A DNA stretch of 64,000 nt, taken from positions 166,708 through 230,707 of the forward strand of contig WNNJ02002901.1 in the NCBI GenBank assembly GCA_012934845.2, in the 5' to 3' direction. Of the stretch, positions 48,560-60,530 are shown piece by piece (the first letter of the stretch is position 1; each line of letters begins with the position of its first letter). The translations under genes and the position numbers were made by a program. A model generated the notes under the pieces. That model worked only from the letters and a program-made list of their open reading frames with translations. It had not been told where the DNA came from and ran no database searches. The stretch comes from Pomphorhynchus laevis. Taxonomy: Eukaryota > Acanthocephala > Palaeacanthocephala > Echinorhynchida > Pomphorhynchidae.

Positions 48560-50004
48560 AGGTTGCCCTCACCACTTTCCAGCCGTCGATGCAGCTCGTT
48601 GAAAGCCTCGTGTCTTCTCAAACGATCTGCAGGAGATAAATCACGGAGTATATGAAAATCAGAGCGCGATAATCTAAATGCATGCTTGAGTAGGAGGTCA
48701 ACATGATCTTTTGAGTCTAGAACAACTTTTAGAAGTCTAGGTCTATCTGAAAGTTTCTTGCCTAGACGAAAAACTCTTCGAACTTTAAGACACTTCGCAA
48801 CATCCACATCGCACTGGAGAAAAATCTTAGAAAACACTGCGCGAAGATGCATAATATCGTCATCCAGTCTACTTTGGGGATTGTTACTGAGAGATTCTTC
48901 AACACCGCTCACGATAACGTTTAACTCTCTTCTGGAGTTAAATTGTCTAGAGCTAAATTGTTTAGGGCTAGCAGACGGAACTAATGAAGAATGAGTCTCA
49001 GGGGTAATCGATGGCCGACGATGATTTGGAGGAATCACTGCATGTTGTTTATTATTTGGAAGGCTAACTATTTGTCGTAGATTATCTATAGGCCTAACTA
49101 TAATCTGACTAGCCTTTGCAAGATCCTTAACGCTCTCAATAAACGGGGCTACTAGAGGAGCAACACATAAACTGCAGCGGTGATGCAGTTGCTGCGGGTA
49201 AGCACAAGGACGCTCAGTACAATCGCTACCTAGAGGACAGTTTTGAGAACAATCACTGCCCGAGGAAGTGTTAACAGGAGTTGACAAATCAACATTTGCA
49301 TGCTTGAGGGCGGAACATTTGTTATCTACATCAAGACCGACGCTGCTCGAGTCCAATATATGGGGATGAACAATAGAATCCAAAACAGGAAGTTGTTTGA
49401 AGGAGTAATCCATCACATTAGTCTCATGCAATGCATCCCTAACGAAGCATTGAGTTGAATTGTTATTGAAGGGTATGATTGAACGATCGCTCAGTTCTAA
49501 CTTCGACTGCTGCGTGAGAGAATGATTGAGTACATGAATAGCATTATCGGTTCCTATCTCAGATAATTTTGGAGTGGCCGAAACATCATCAATCCCTGAC
49601 GACGAGCTGCTTGACTTTCTGAACGCTTCTGAACTCCGTTCTGGTTCGTTAATACTATGATCTTCCCCATCGTTGTGACTGTTTGAATCTGCGTTCCTCT
49701 TTAAAGCATTTATTGATACTTGCTCGTCACAATGACCCTTGAACAACAAGGAGAGCAATTCGGAGGCACAGAACCCACAAACAAAATCCCTAGAGAGTAG
49801 CGATTTCGTCAGACAGGATGGAACGTTGACAGCTGTCCATATGTCGCATCCAGATCTGCTGCAAGAGACCTCGTGTTGCTGATACCCAGAGGAGGGGCTT
49901 GCTAATTTTGGTACAGTCTGATTGCGAGCACCGTTAATCTGCTGACTTGCTAAGCATTTTTTCGTTTCTGTCTTCTTTGTTCTTGCCATCGATTGTTGTG
50001 TCAA
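48493..50004 (-). CDS. CR1/jockey-group LINE ORF1 protein
   Basis: An intact 503-residue frame encodes the RNA-binding/chaperone-type partner of ORF2. Residues about 45-85 hold a Cys-rich, PHD-like segment (SCSRSGCDIW, FVCGFCASELL). The middle is Ser-rich and low-complexity with a second Cys cluster (CSQNCPLGSDCTERPC). The C-terminal 150 residues form the conserved ORF1 domain (ELNVIVSGVEESL, VFRLGKKLSDRPRLLKVVL, ILRDLSPADRLRRHEAFNEL, LCVRNFRVVKW). The end overlaps ORF2 in another frame, as is usual for LINEs. It is intact although ORF2 is broken. Confidence 0.85.
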   Translation of the reverse strand: MTQQSMARTKKTETKKCLASQQINGARNQTVPKLASPSSGYQQHEVSCSRSGCDIWTAVNVPSCLTKSLLSRDFVCGFCASELLSLLFKGHCDEQVSINALKRNADSNSHNDGEDHSINEPERSSEAFRKSSSSSSGIDDVSATPKLSEIGTDNAIHVLNHSLTQQSKLELSDRSIIPFNNNSTQCFVRDALHETNVMDYSFKQLPVLDSIVHPHILDSSSVGLDVDNKCSALKHANVDLSTPVNTSSGSDCSQNCPLGSDCTERPCAYPQQLHHRCSLCVAPLVAPFIESVKDLAKASQIIVRPIDNLRQIVSLPNNKQHAVIPPNHRRPSITPETHSSLVPSASPKQFSSRQFNSRRELNVIVSGVEESLSNNPQSRLDDDIMHLRAVFSKIFLQCDVDVAKCLKVRRVFRLGKKLSDRPRLLKVVLDSKDHVDLLLKHAFRLSRSDFHILRDLSPADRLRRHEAFNELHRRLESGEGNLCVRNFRVVKWRPTVRWHPLLL

Positions 50005-50219
50005 CTCGCTTCGCTCGTTGTAATCGAATAATTATGTGTTTAAGCTTGTGTGTTCGTTGGGCTTGCTTGTAAGTAGTTGTGTATGGTAAGTAGTAGCTTG
50101 TAAGTAGTAGTTGTATAGTCGATGTGTATAGTCGATTTAATGTATTGTGTATATTAATTGTATGCTATTATATCTCAAATGTATGTTATTATATCTCAAA
50201 TGTATTTACTTTAGATCTC
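50005..50219 (-). other. Probable 5' untranslated region of the CR1-like LINE
   Basis: Contains short repeats of TGTAAGTAGTAG and TATAGTCGATGTG (plus strand) at 50070-50145 and ATATCTCAAATGTAT twice at 50165-50205. No coding sequence was seen. The left edge of a Penelope-like fragment begins at about 50220. Confidence 0.45.
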
Positions 50220-50720
50220 AAACTTTTTAAAGTTCAATAATGTTAAATCTAAACTAATTGGACATCTGCTAGAGACTAAATATATGGGAATACCATATAT
50301 AGACGAAAGTTTGAACAGGAAAATATCAAAATGTTCCAAAAACAATAAACAAAACATTATCGTTTATAATAGGAAAATTCCAAAATTAAACAATATTTTT
50401 AAGAAACAATCAGACACTAATTGAGTTTGTATACCAAATACCTTGCGATGAATGTGATAATTAATAGGTCAAACGGTACAAGGTTTATCAAAACGTATTT
50501 ATCAGCATAAGTATTCCGTAAAAGAGGAATTATTTTAAGTGCAGTCAAAGACCATTCTTTAAATATTTATCACAAAATAGGTTTTGACAGAAGTAAAATA
50601 ATTTACGTTGAAAGTAATACTTTAGAAAGAAAAATTCAAAAGGTGTTTTTCATGCAAAAAATGAAGATAGATTAATGATTAACAATAAACCGGTTATCGA
50701 ACTATTGACAAATATTTTAT
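50220..50720 (+). pseudogene. Penelope-like element C-terminus with GIY-YIG endonuclease
   Basis: The plus strand first reads the linker (GHLLETKYMGIPYIDESLNR, KISKCSKNNKQ, KIPKLNNIFKKQSD). The endonuclease follows: VYQIPCDECD, then IGQTVQGLSKRIYQHKYSV in a shifted frame, SAVKDHSLNIYHKIGFD and YVESNTLERKIQK. Order and spacing match the GIY-YIG domain of EN-bearing Penelope-like elements, including the C-x2-C just before the second strand. Stops at about 50462 and 50537 break it. The reverse transcriptase is not attached. Confidence 0.85.
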
Positions 50721-50949
50721 AAATATATAAATTGTTTAAATTTCCTTATTAATTAGTTGATAATTGTTTTGTAGTTTTAATGAGTTGTATTTTTTGTTTT
50801 GTTGAATTTGTGAACGTTGCATTTTAATGTTAATAATAAGGAATTTCTTAATTAAATAACTAACAACCACTAAAAATAACGAAAAGAGACATTGGAAAAA
50901 ACAACTGCAGTTCAGATAAGACAACTCATAACAACATTTAGTCTTCATA

Positions 50950-51719
50950 ATGATGTCACGGCCTCAGGTCCAGCGGGATCTGAGCTTTCCAGCCAATCCA
51001 ACACGCCGCTCTCCGAATGAAACATCCGGAGTCTTTCACACCCGAAGAGACCAATTGATGCGGTCTATGCTGGGTAATCGCGAGATGAGGAGCTTGATAA
51101 ACCTTAGTCTTAGCTCTGAAGGACGTCCTTTCGAAAAGAAGACTAATCCCGAGATAGCCCAAGTACTTCAGAGGCGCACTTGGGTTTTCCCATTCAACGA
51201 CAAATGCTGAGCCCGTTTCAGGGCCCACCTAGTTTTTTTTCAAGATATGTTTGAGTCTATTCAGGTTGGCTTTTCACAGACCGATTCACCGTAATAGTGA
51301 ACCCCAGGTATTTTACCGGACTTGTGAAGGTAGGGAGTGCTTGATTAGTCAATATGGAAGATAGAGCTAAGAGTGCTAGTCTCTTTAGTTTTTTTTTGTC
51401 GCAGGGGTGCCATGAAAGACAACCACCTGCGATTTGGATGAATTTAAAATAAGATTGAATGGTGTCAGCTGGTCTGTTAATCTTAAAAAGAAACGGCTGA
51501 TGGCCGAGGCGTCATCTCTGTACCTGCATCCAGAGAACAGGGCCGTGGTATCATCCTCATATACCACTAGATGTTGATCACGCTTAAAATTATTGAATAG
51601 TACAATGGAGGCAGCAAGATATAAGTTAGGAGAAAGTGGGGATCTTGAGGCACACCCGTAATAGGGTAGAACTGACGCGCATCTGGGTCGTCTTCATAGT
51701 AGAACCGCTTGGTATACAG
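50950..51719 (-). pseudogene. I/R1-group-like LINE, second copy, 3' half
   Basis: The minus strand reads YEDDPDARQFYPITGVPQ near 51690, then VVYEDDTTALFSG (51567-51385; the usual Ala of YADD is Glu). The C-terminus extends to about 50960 (FIRRAACWIG). It is the same family as 33100-36400. It ends abruptly at 51719, where an L2-like LINE is inserted. The sequence resumes at 55333. Confidence 0.85.
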
Positions 51720-51740
51720 TACCAAGCGGTACTGTATACC
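51711..51740. repeat. 13-bp hairpin at the insertion junction
   Basis: GGTATACAGTACC (51711-51723) is mirrored at 51728-51740 with a 4-base loop. A further copy of GGTATACAGTACC follows at about 51752-51764. It lies exactly at the left junction of the L2-like LINE. Confidence 0.85.
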
Positions 51741-54700
51741 GTACCAGCCTTTGGTATACAGTACCAACCTTTCCTCACATCGCTTGCCACCCTCTTTATT
51801 ATCATTATCCTCTATGTCTCCCGTCATCAAACCAAATCCCTCCAAATCATCAACTGCCAGCTCTTCTATCGTGATCTCACCTACTCACGTCAGTCGTCCT
51901 CCTTTACGGAAGCGCTTTGCTTCTCGCGATCGTTGCGTCATTGTCACTAATATCACGCCTTCTAACTCCTTATCTCCACAAGCACGTCTAGACTACGATG
52001 TTTCCGCCTTCAGATCCATCCTCTCGTCTATTGTCCCTGCGGATAAACCTTCCTTTTTCAAGGACATTTCTCCTGTCGCATTTATCCGCCTAAACAAATC
52101 CACTCAATCTAATCCTTCCCAGCCCCCTCTCCTATAAATTGTTTTCAAGCATCGCTCTCACGCGTCTTCTGTCCTCTCTCAACGATTCAAACTCATGTCA
52201 TCTTCAACCACTCGAATTTTCCCCGATCGCGCCCCTTCTGAAATCGCTCAAATCTCTTCAGCCCGCATCGAAAAACGCCGTCGCGAGGAAAACGGCGAAA
52301 CCTCACTCTCAATCCGAAACATAGACGGAAATTTTCAAGTTGTCCACACCCGTCCAAAAATTCGATGGCGCTCCATCTCTCCTATGTGTCTTCTCCACTA
52401 GAATCTTTCGCCACAACACACGGCTTCCGCCATGGTCTCCTTAACACTAGATCTATTCTCAATAAATCCGATCTTATCCTCAACCTATTCACCAAGCAAT
52501 CCATCGATCTCTTCTGCCTCACCAAATCCTGGCACTCAGATTCCGACGACCTTTCCATTCACCATATGCTCTCTACCGGTTGCTCCCTAGTCGAATCCGC
52601 CCGCCCCCTCAGCTCATGCCCTTCTAAATTCTCTAATCATGGCGTCATCATCGCATTCGCCCGTCACCTCGCGTATCTTCGCAAAATCAATCCCCCTTTC
52701 AGTCCTTGCTCTTTTGAATTGCTTGCTTGTCGTTATTCTAACCTGATCACTCTAGATCTCGCCATTGTATACCGTCCTGGTTCATCAGCTCCTACTGCCT
52801 TATTTTTTACCGAACTCGGTGACCTCCTTTCTCATTGTGCTTTGTCCTCAATCCCTTCACTCGTTCTAGGAGATATCAATATCCGCCTAGACCGCCCCTC
52901 TTCCACGGATTTCATCCGGTTCATCAACATTTTATCCAACTACAATTACAAACTAATCTCCACTGCCCCCACACATATACTTGGTGGGGCACTCGACATC
53001 ATCGCTGTCCCCGATCATTTTGCTGCCTACACCTCACTGTCCATCTCTGATCCTGGTCTATCCGATCACTTTCTTATCACCCTTGATCTCACTCACAACC
53101 ACACCCCTCCTCACACACCTACAATTCTACGTCGCCCTTGGAGAAATCTTGACCTCTCCCTTCTCCGCTCTGCCTTACTCAAATCATCTCTATCATTCCC
53201 CACAATAATAAAATCATCTCCTCACGATCTCGCATTTCTTTTCGACTCTGAACTCACATCCACTCTCGATATTCTCTTGCCCTTCAAGTCTCACCCACAC
53301 CGTCGCTTGCACCGTGCCCCATGGTTTGACATCCAATGCCTACTATCAAGCGTCGACTCCGCCATGCTTTTCGAGTCTATCACCGCTCTCTCAGACGTGA
53401 TTTCTGCTCGATCACTCGGTCTTTCCGTGATTCCTATCTTGCTCTTCGCAAGTCTCATCTCAACCTACTACGTACCAAATGCAACTCCTTCTGGCAGCAT
53501 AAAATCATCACTTCATTCAACTCTAAGACTCTCTGGCATACTTTTAACTCAATCCTTGCTCGCTCCTCTTCGCCGTGCAACATCAATGCCAATGATTATT
53601 CGTCATTTCTCCAGACTAAAGTATCCACGTTGCTCTCTCACACCCCGGTCTCCATCCTATCCCACTCTGCCCAGTCTAATCTCATCCTTCCGGAACTCTT
53701 TCATCTTCTCCCAGTCTCACCTACAGAAGTATCATCTGTCCTCATGTCCTTGCCCAACAAAACCTCACCTGCCGATCCCCTGCCTACTCACATATTAAAA
53801 TCTATATGCTCATCGATATCCCCATTTCTCACAGCCTTGTTTAACTCGTCCATCCGCAGTCATATCTTCCCTTCACACTGGAAATCCGCAATCGTTCGTC
53901 CCCTTTTTAAGAAACAATCGCTCGACCCCTCCCTTTTTTCTAGCTATCGCCCTATTTCAGTACTCCCTACTCTTTCTAAGCTCTTAGAACGCCTCATCTT
54001 AATACAAATCAACGCTTATCTCTCCTCATCCAATCTCTACCCTCCTTTCCAATCCGCTTTCCGCTCTAATCACTCGATAGAAATCGCATGCATAAAAGTG
54101 TACAACGACTTACTCATTTCTCGAGACAAGGCTCTATATAGTGTTCTTATCTCCCTCGACCTCTCCTCCGCATTCGACATTGTCGACCACTCCGTCATCC
54201 TTTCTCGCCTTCGTTTTGATTACGGCTTTTCTTCTCCTCCGTAGCATGGTTCGCCTCATATCTATCCGACCGTTCCTTTCGCGTCTGTTCTAATTCATCA
54301 TCCTCCCCTCCCATCCCTATTTTTTGCGGGGTCCCACAAGGTTCAGTCCTAGGTCCCCTGCTTTTCTCTCTTCTGCTTGGCGATCTATCTCCGTTTATCA
54401 AACCTTACTCCTTTAAGGTCATGCAATATGCCGATGACATTCTAATCTATGCTCATGCACCCGCACATCGCATACACAATATCGGCATTTCTGCCTCCAA
54501 CTGTCTTTCTTCTATCTACAAACGTCTCTCCAATCTCCATCTCGTTCTAAACCCCGAAAAGTCCAAAATAATGTGGATCCTCCCCCGTAAACCAAACATA
54601 TCTCCTCCACTGTATATTTTGCCTCATCGATCATCCCCATAGTCCACAATCTCACTTTCTTAGGCTTCCATTTCGATGATCACCTTTCCCTTAAACCCTT

Positions 54701-55332
54701 CGTCCGTGACAAGGTCCGCTCGTCTAACTTAATTCTTCGTGACATCCGCCGTATCCGCCCCCTTATCGACTTCCGTTCTTGTATGTCTCTTCTTTCATCG
54801 CTTCTTTTCCCTAAAATCGATTACTGCCTTAGCCTTTTCGCCAATTCTCCAAAATCCATCATCCTACCCCTACAACGAATAATCAACACCGCTGTTCTAG
54901 TGCTCTTTCGTCTCCGTCGCTTCGACCACACATCCACATATTTTGCCCAACTCTCCTGGCCCACCATCCACATCCGCATCAAACTCCGCCTTCTCGTTAC
55001 CTTTCGTCTCATCGCTGTCGGCTCCCCATCGTTCATCAACCTTCCTTTCTTAGACGATACTCGCCCCACCTCGCTATCGCTTCGTTCCTGTCATACCTCT
55101 TACTCCACGTTCCTAATTACTCCAACAACTACGGTCTCCGATCCTTCCTCGTCGCCGCCTCACTTGCCTGGAATCAACTCCCTCTCGACGTCCGCCGCGC
55201 CCCCTCCTTTATCACATTCAAACACCTCCTCCGTTCACACCTTCTCGACACCTGATTCACAGTCTTGTTTTTTTGTGGTCATGTAAGCGTGCGCTGGCAC
55301 GCATTTGCCACGTTAAAATAAATCCTTTTTTT
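51720..55332 (+). mobile_element. L2-like LINE inserted in the I-like LINE
   Basis: Runs from the junction at 51720 to a T run at 55332. ORF1 remnants lie at about 51820-52390 (SIRNIDGNFQVV, TRPKIRWRSIS), and ORF2 lies from 52365. It is strikingly pyrimidine-rich on the coding strand and much less AT-rich than its surroundings. Flanking I-like sequence is continuous across it: RVEI on one side and YTKRF on the other are adjacent in the intact copy near 35490. No target duplication was found. Confidence 0.85.
52365..55253 (+). pseudogene. L2-like LINE ORF2
   Basis: The endonuclease (52365 to about 53335) has NTRSILNKSDLILNLF, FCLTKSWHSDSDD, VYRPGSSAP, LVLGDINIRLDRP and SDPGLSDHFLITLDL. After a shift the reverse transcriptase (53336-54244) has WKSAIVRPLFKK, YRPISVLPTLSKLLERLI, FQSAFRSNHS and ISLDLSSAFDIVDH. 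After a stop follow CGVPQGSVLGPLLF (about 54330), MQYADDILIYAHAP (54421) and HLVLNPEKSKIM. The thumb is at 54783-55080. The end, near 55140-55253 in a shifted frame, reads FLVAASLAWNQLPLDVRRAP. The LDLSSAFDxVDH and AxxAWNxLPLDVR motifs are those of L2-type LINEs. Several frameshifts make it non-functional. Confidence 0.9.
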
Positions 55333-56990
55333 AATATCTCCACCCTGCTAACAATTCTTGCAGGCAACCCTAGGGACCTGAGAGAGGAGATAACAAAGGG
55401 AATGGAAATGCGGTCAAATGCAGCAGAAAAGTCAAGGAAAACAGCCACAGCTAGTTGATGGCTATTATCCCTACAAAACTGATGCACTTCACCTATTGCT
55501 GAATGGACCGAGCGTCATTTGACAAACCCATGAAAAACTTGGTTGGGTTAATTTACGCCTATTAAATGGTCGCGGATTCTACGCGCAAGCGCTTTTTCGT
55601 AGATAGAGATTAGGGAATTTTGAATCGAAATGGGACGCAGATCTTTAGGACATGAAACCGGACTACGCTTGGGTAAAAAAATTCTACAACTAATATTGAT
55701 GCCGCCTTCATCGGATGGTGAGGGTAAAAGCATTGTCACGGCCAATTCTCTTCTTTGATAGGCTGTCAAAAGCTGACAGACCCGAGAAGATAGATTAGCG
55801 ACGGATTTAGATGTGCCCGGAAGTGGACTACAGGAGTTAAGGATATCTGTAACAGATAGGTATATGCTCTTGAAGTTACCACAAGGCGGGATTGGTTGGG
55901 GTGATCAAATGGCTCTATAATTATGTAGGGATAGTGATTCCTTCAAAACATTATCAAGTCCTATACTACCAAACCAGCCTAAAGCTCAATCCTTCCAACA
56001 AACAAACTTCTCCTTCTTGAATATCTTTCAGAAGGAAGACTGAGAAGAGTCAAGGTGAACAATGCTCGCCTTATCTCTGCTCAGCAGGAACCTATATCTA
56101 GTGCTCCAGTATTCATTTGAGAGGACCTGTCTGGCGGAAACAGAGACATTGGGAAGGTGTAGGATTTTAGCTAGGACCTTGAGTTTCGTCGGAGTGGGAT
56201 TGCATATACGACCTTTATGGGTTGTTGTTAGAATCGCGGTAGCTTGCGAAGAGAGTTAGGTATTAAATTCGTTAATACTCTCATTACCTATTCTTTGAAA
56301 GAGTTGGATAGCCGCCTGAAAGAAGGCCACCCTGATCAGATCAAAATGAGACCTCCTTCTAAGCAACGTATCTTTCTCTATCCGCCGACGAATTAGGTCA
56401 TGAGAGATGGTCTGTTTTTGGAGCGACTGCTCAGTACAGATAGGTGTCAACAACTACATCTTACGAAGCAGTAATATGTCGAGGAGAGAATTAGTTGTTG
56501 AGCAATGAAAGGTGGGGACGGTTGTTTGTGAATAAGGTAGTCGTTCCTGGCTCTGCGGAGTGCTGCATTAATCCAACGACCAGTTCTGTCGTTGAAGTCA
56601 CCGAGTAACATGTCATAGCCGCTACCTAAAATATGGTTCAAGAGCTCACGGTTATTTTGAATTTCCCCTTGCCTAATATAAATATTCGCTATACTGATAC
56701 GTTTACCATTCTTACAAAGTAATATAGCTAAACATGACAGGGCTGGACAAGAATAGTTAAAAAGAAGAGAAGATCTTAAGGAGCATTTAACTAGGGTTAA
56801 AAGAACTTGAGATGAAGAGGCGTGAGGAGAGGTTATGTACGGAGTGAAGTGGGTGTAAATGTGTTTGGGGATAAATCGAGTAATGTCCTGGTGGAGACGG
56901 ATAGACCGTGTCTCCTGATTTTAATGTTAAGAATAATCGAGGTACATCCAATTGTTTGAAGTGCTGCAAACATCGATTTTTGTAAATCAA
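55333..56990 (-). pseudogene. I/R1-group-like LINE, second copy, 5' half
   Basis: In minus-strand order: the end of ORF1 (56990-56787), then the endonuclease (56641-56447: GSGYDMLLGDFNDRTGRW, RRARNDYLIHK), the connector (56453-56256), the first reverse-transcriptase motifs (55769-55548: SCPKDLRPISIQNSLISIYE) and LAVAVFLDFSAAFDRIS (55487-55340). It ends at ARIVSRVEI next to the L2-like insertion. The zinc-knuckle part of ORF1 is missing, so the element is 5'-truncated. This copy keeps GDFNDRTG where the plus copy has CDLNDITG. Confidence 0.85.
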
Positions 56991-57480
56991 ACATCAATTT
57001 ATGTTTGTTCATAGTGATAACAGCCTTTATCGAAAATTAGAACTTTAATAAAATAATATTTTTCAATATCTCCTATTTGTAAGTAATTGCAAGTTTTAAA
57101 ATTGTTTATATTATCTTATGTGTTTAACTTTTAAATATTTTGTAACTTCTCGTATAAGTTATGAATTTAGATTTAATACGCAATTGTCGCATAAGATGTA
57201 ACAAATCCTGTATTATATTCCATCATATGAGTTTTGGGAAATAATATGAACTCGGACCTGGAATTTCTGCATAAGATTTATGGGAACTTAAAATCTATAT
57301 TTCCTTTCAAAAGCTAATGTGTCATAATCACATTTCCACGTCGTATCGATATCGTTTTTTTTTAATTTGACAAATGTGCCGTAGTTAAGTATTGAGGTTG
57401 GCAATTGAAAATATTTTGATTTATACAAAGTTACAGATTTATACTCCATATCCGACTTAGAAACAATTTACAATTAGGTA
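56991..57480. other. AT-rich spacer
   Basis: I see no gene, repeat or motif here. It separates two LINE fragments. Confidence 0.5.
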
Positions 57481-58440
57481 CAATTAGAAACAATCTACAA
57501 TCAGGATTTGCAGAATGACGTTAATGGATTAAGGTTAGATAAACGGAGAGAGATCGCCAATTCGAAGAGAAAAAATCAGGAGTCATAGGACTGAACTTTT
57601 TGGGATACTGCAGAAAATTGGGATACGAGGAGAGGATGATGAATTTGAGCAGACTCGAAAAGAACTGTCGGTTAGATATGAGGCAAACCATGCTACGAAG
57701 AAGGAAGAAAAGCCGTAATAATTTCGGAGACGAGAAAGGAGGATGGAGTGGTCGATGATGTCGAAGGCGGATGAGAGGTGAGGGATATAAGAACACTATA
57801 TAGAGCCTTGTCACGAGAAATGAGTAGGTCGTTGTAAACTTTCATGCAGACGATTTCTGTGGAGTGATTATAGCGGAAAGCGGATTGGAAAGGAGTGTAC
57901 AGATTAGATAAAGAGAGATAAACGTTGATCTGTATTAAGATAAGGCGCTCTAAGAGCTTAGAAAGAGTAGGGAGGAGTGAAATGGGGAGATAGCTAGAAG
58001 AAAGTGAGTGATTGAGCGATTGTTTCTTAAGGAGGGGACGAACGATGGCGGATTTCCATTGTGATGGAAAGATACGACTGCAGATGGACGAGTTAAACAA
58101 GGTGATGTGGAAAGGAGATATTGATGAGCCTATGAATTTAAGTATGGGGGTAGGCAGTGTATCGGTAGGTGAGGTTTTGTTGGGCATGGTCATGATGATA
58201 GATGATACTTCGGCAGGTAAGACAGGGATAAGATGAAAGAGTTCCGGGAGGATGAAGTGAGGTGAGTAGTAGTGAGATGGAATGGAAACGGGGTTGTGAG
58301 AGAGCAACGTGTATACGTTGGTCTGAAGAGATGAAGAATAATCGTGGAGATTGATGTTGCAAGACGAAGAGGAGCAAGAAAGGATTGAGTTAAAAGTATG
58401 CCAGAGAGACTTGGAGTTTAATAACGTGTTTGATATCTAA
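57481..58440 (-). pseudogene. L2-like LINE reverse-transcriptase fragment
   Basis: The minus strand (58377-57521) reads LPELFHLIPVLPAEVSSIIM, WKSAIVRPLLKKQSLNHSL, SLLPTLSKLLERLILIQI and LYTPFQSAFRYNHSTEIVCM. It breaks in the LISLTSHP region, where the other copy has LDLSSAF. It aligns with 53590-54260 of the inserted copy. Endonuclease and C-terminus are lost. Confidence 0.85.
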
Positions 58441-59078
58441 GCAGATTGTAAGGTCGTCGTATAGTTCGTTGTTAGATTTGTATTATTAAATTGGTATTAT
58501 TTACCCAAAAGCTGATATTATTGCACTTTAACAAATTAAACTTTGCATTACTGCAGATAGTAGTCTCAATAATTCAATTGTTAATGTAATTCCATTCGTA
58601 AATACACTGAAAGCTGTATTTATGGAATTATGTTAAGCAACGATTGTGTGATATTTTTCTGTCATTAATTTCAATTTTAGATATTTTTTAACTTGAATGG
58701 ATTTACTTAAAAATTATTTACTTACGAGTAATTTTTGTTAAATTCAGATATTAATTTTATTTATTATTTAGATCTTCCTTGCTTTCACATAATCATCATA
58801 ATTTGATCTAATCAAAGGTTTACTTAATAAAGTTTAAGCTAAATGCCTGCTGTACGTCGATCGACTGTAATTTTCTAGCATTATTTGCTTATGCCAAATT
58901 GCAATTCTTATATATTTATTAATTTATAAGTGAATGTTTTTTAATCTAATTATTAATTAAATTTTTAAAATATAATTCACTTAAATAATTATTATGGTCA
59001 AGTCAAAAATTACTTAAAATACTTTTTATGTTTTGATTATTTAATAATTCGATTAAAATTGGCCCTTTATTTTTTAGA
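58441..59078. other. Upstream region of MRPS35
   Basis: AT-rich, no exon. The last 15 bases are a T-rich run ending in TTTTTTAG at 59077, one base before the start codon. That looks like a splice or trans-splice acceptor with almost no 5' leader. No promoter motif can be assigned. Confidence 0.45.
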
Positions 59079-59202
59079 ATGTTTATTGTTCGAGTAAATG
59101 GTCTTTTGTTAAAGAATATTCATCGTGTTGATGTCATTAGGTGCAAAGGATACGCTAATGAACACTCAACTTCTAATAACGATGACGTAACTAAGGAAAA
59201 TG
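59079..59202 (+). CDS. MRPS35: Mitochondrial ribosomal protein S35, exon 1
   Basis: The exon runs from ATG to a GTATGT donor at 59203. It encodes 41 codons plus one base (phase 1). The start MFIVRVNGLLLKNIHRV is hydrophobic and basic, without acidic residues for the first 17 positions, as in a mitochondrial targeting peptide. The product is a subunit of the small mitochondrial ribosomal subunit. Its identity comes from exon 3. The exon is joined here by strand, order and exact phase agreement with 61198. Confidence 0.75.
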
Positions 59203-59437
59203 GTATGTTTAGGGAATTCTCGTAAATTAATGTTTTACAAATCAACAATATGTCCTTTGAAGTTTCAGTCCAGATATTATTACCGATAATAGTAGTTCAT
59301 TAATTTTCTATCTTCAATTAAAGATTTCAATATTCAAAATCACTCTTATTTTCCTTTTTGTAAATCGACCAATTTATTTAAGCAGAAAAACAATTTAAAA
59401 AACAATTTTTATAATTACATATCTAAATATGTAGCAA

Positions 59438-60530
59438 CTATAAACGTAGTTGAATAAAATATTTTTTTATATTATATGATATGCATGAATGCTCATGCAA
59501 AAATATGTTTATTGTAAATTTAAACATGTCATCTTTACGGTATAAATTAATAGTAGTTTTAGTTAATGTTAATTTAATGTTCATATCTAGATATACACCT
59601 TCTTTATCATTAATATTGGTTTTGTTAAGAATAAGGCTTTCTGGATAAATGTGCTCACTAATTGAATAAAAATTATTAGAATTAAATACACATATATCAT
59701 CAATGTATCGAAACATATATTTCATATATTTATATTGTTTAGATTTAGTTTTTACACAGTTATGAACAAATTCATATTCTATAAAGCTTAAAAACAAGTC
59801 AGTTATAATTAGGCTACTATTACCACCCATTGGAACACCTTTTACTTGTCTAAATATAGATGTCCCTACTTTTTAATAATTTTGATTTATTAAAATATTT
59901 GAGGATTTTATTAATTCAATTTTATCCGTATATTTATAATTATTATCTTATATTAGTATATTATTATCTTATGAACTATTGAACATAACTTGTAATGAAA
60001 TTTTTATTTTAATTTTTCTAACGTTTCTTTAAATTAAATTTATAAAGTTTAGGAATAAGTCAGCTATAATTGGGCAACCATTTCATCCAACAGAAACATC
60101 TTATATTTGTCTGAATATAGATTTCTACTTTTAAATAATTTTGATTTATTAAATTTTTTATTCATATATTTACTTGATGACTGAATTTTTGTAAGATATT
60201 CTTCCTTTTTGTTATAACATATATATGTATATCTTTTTCCGAATATAAGATTAATTTATTTTCCTAACTCTTCCTTAATATCAGCTAAATCTAGATTTGT
60301 ATAAAGCGTACTCAAATCGTAAATATTTTTATTTTGAAAGTTTATTCCTTTAGTGTGTTCTAAAAAGTATTCAGTGGAATTTATACCAGTATTAATTTCG
60401 ACGCCTTACAATATTTAGTAATTTTATTCATAGGGCTTTTTAACTGATTATTCACAAGCATTGCATATAAACTTGGGTTTTATCGAATATTTTATAATTT
60501 TGGATTCCGGTATAATTTAACTGTAGCTAA
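59438..60530 (-). pseudogene. Penelope-like element reverse transcriptase in MRPS35 intron 1
   Basis: In minus-strand order the pieces are an N-terminal part near 60500 (KIIKYSIKPKFICNAC) and YFLEHTKGINFQNKNIYDLS, then TLYTNLDLADI (about 60390-60270). A degenerate copy of the next motif lies near 60100. GVPMGGNSSLIITDLFLSF follows, then YMFRYIDDICVFN (catalytic YIDD) and YPESLILNKTNINDKEGVY. The frame 59830-59438 is open for 130 codons. Motif order is that of a Penelope-type reverse transcriptase. The section around 59850-60150 seems duplicated. Antisense to the host gene and dead. Confidence 0.85.

Noticed and set aside
54195-54401. Minus-strand frame rich in charged residues inside the L2-like LINE
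   Set aside because: It is the antisense of the pyrimidine-rich reverse transcriptase; charged codons come from the purine-rich complement.
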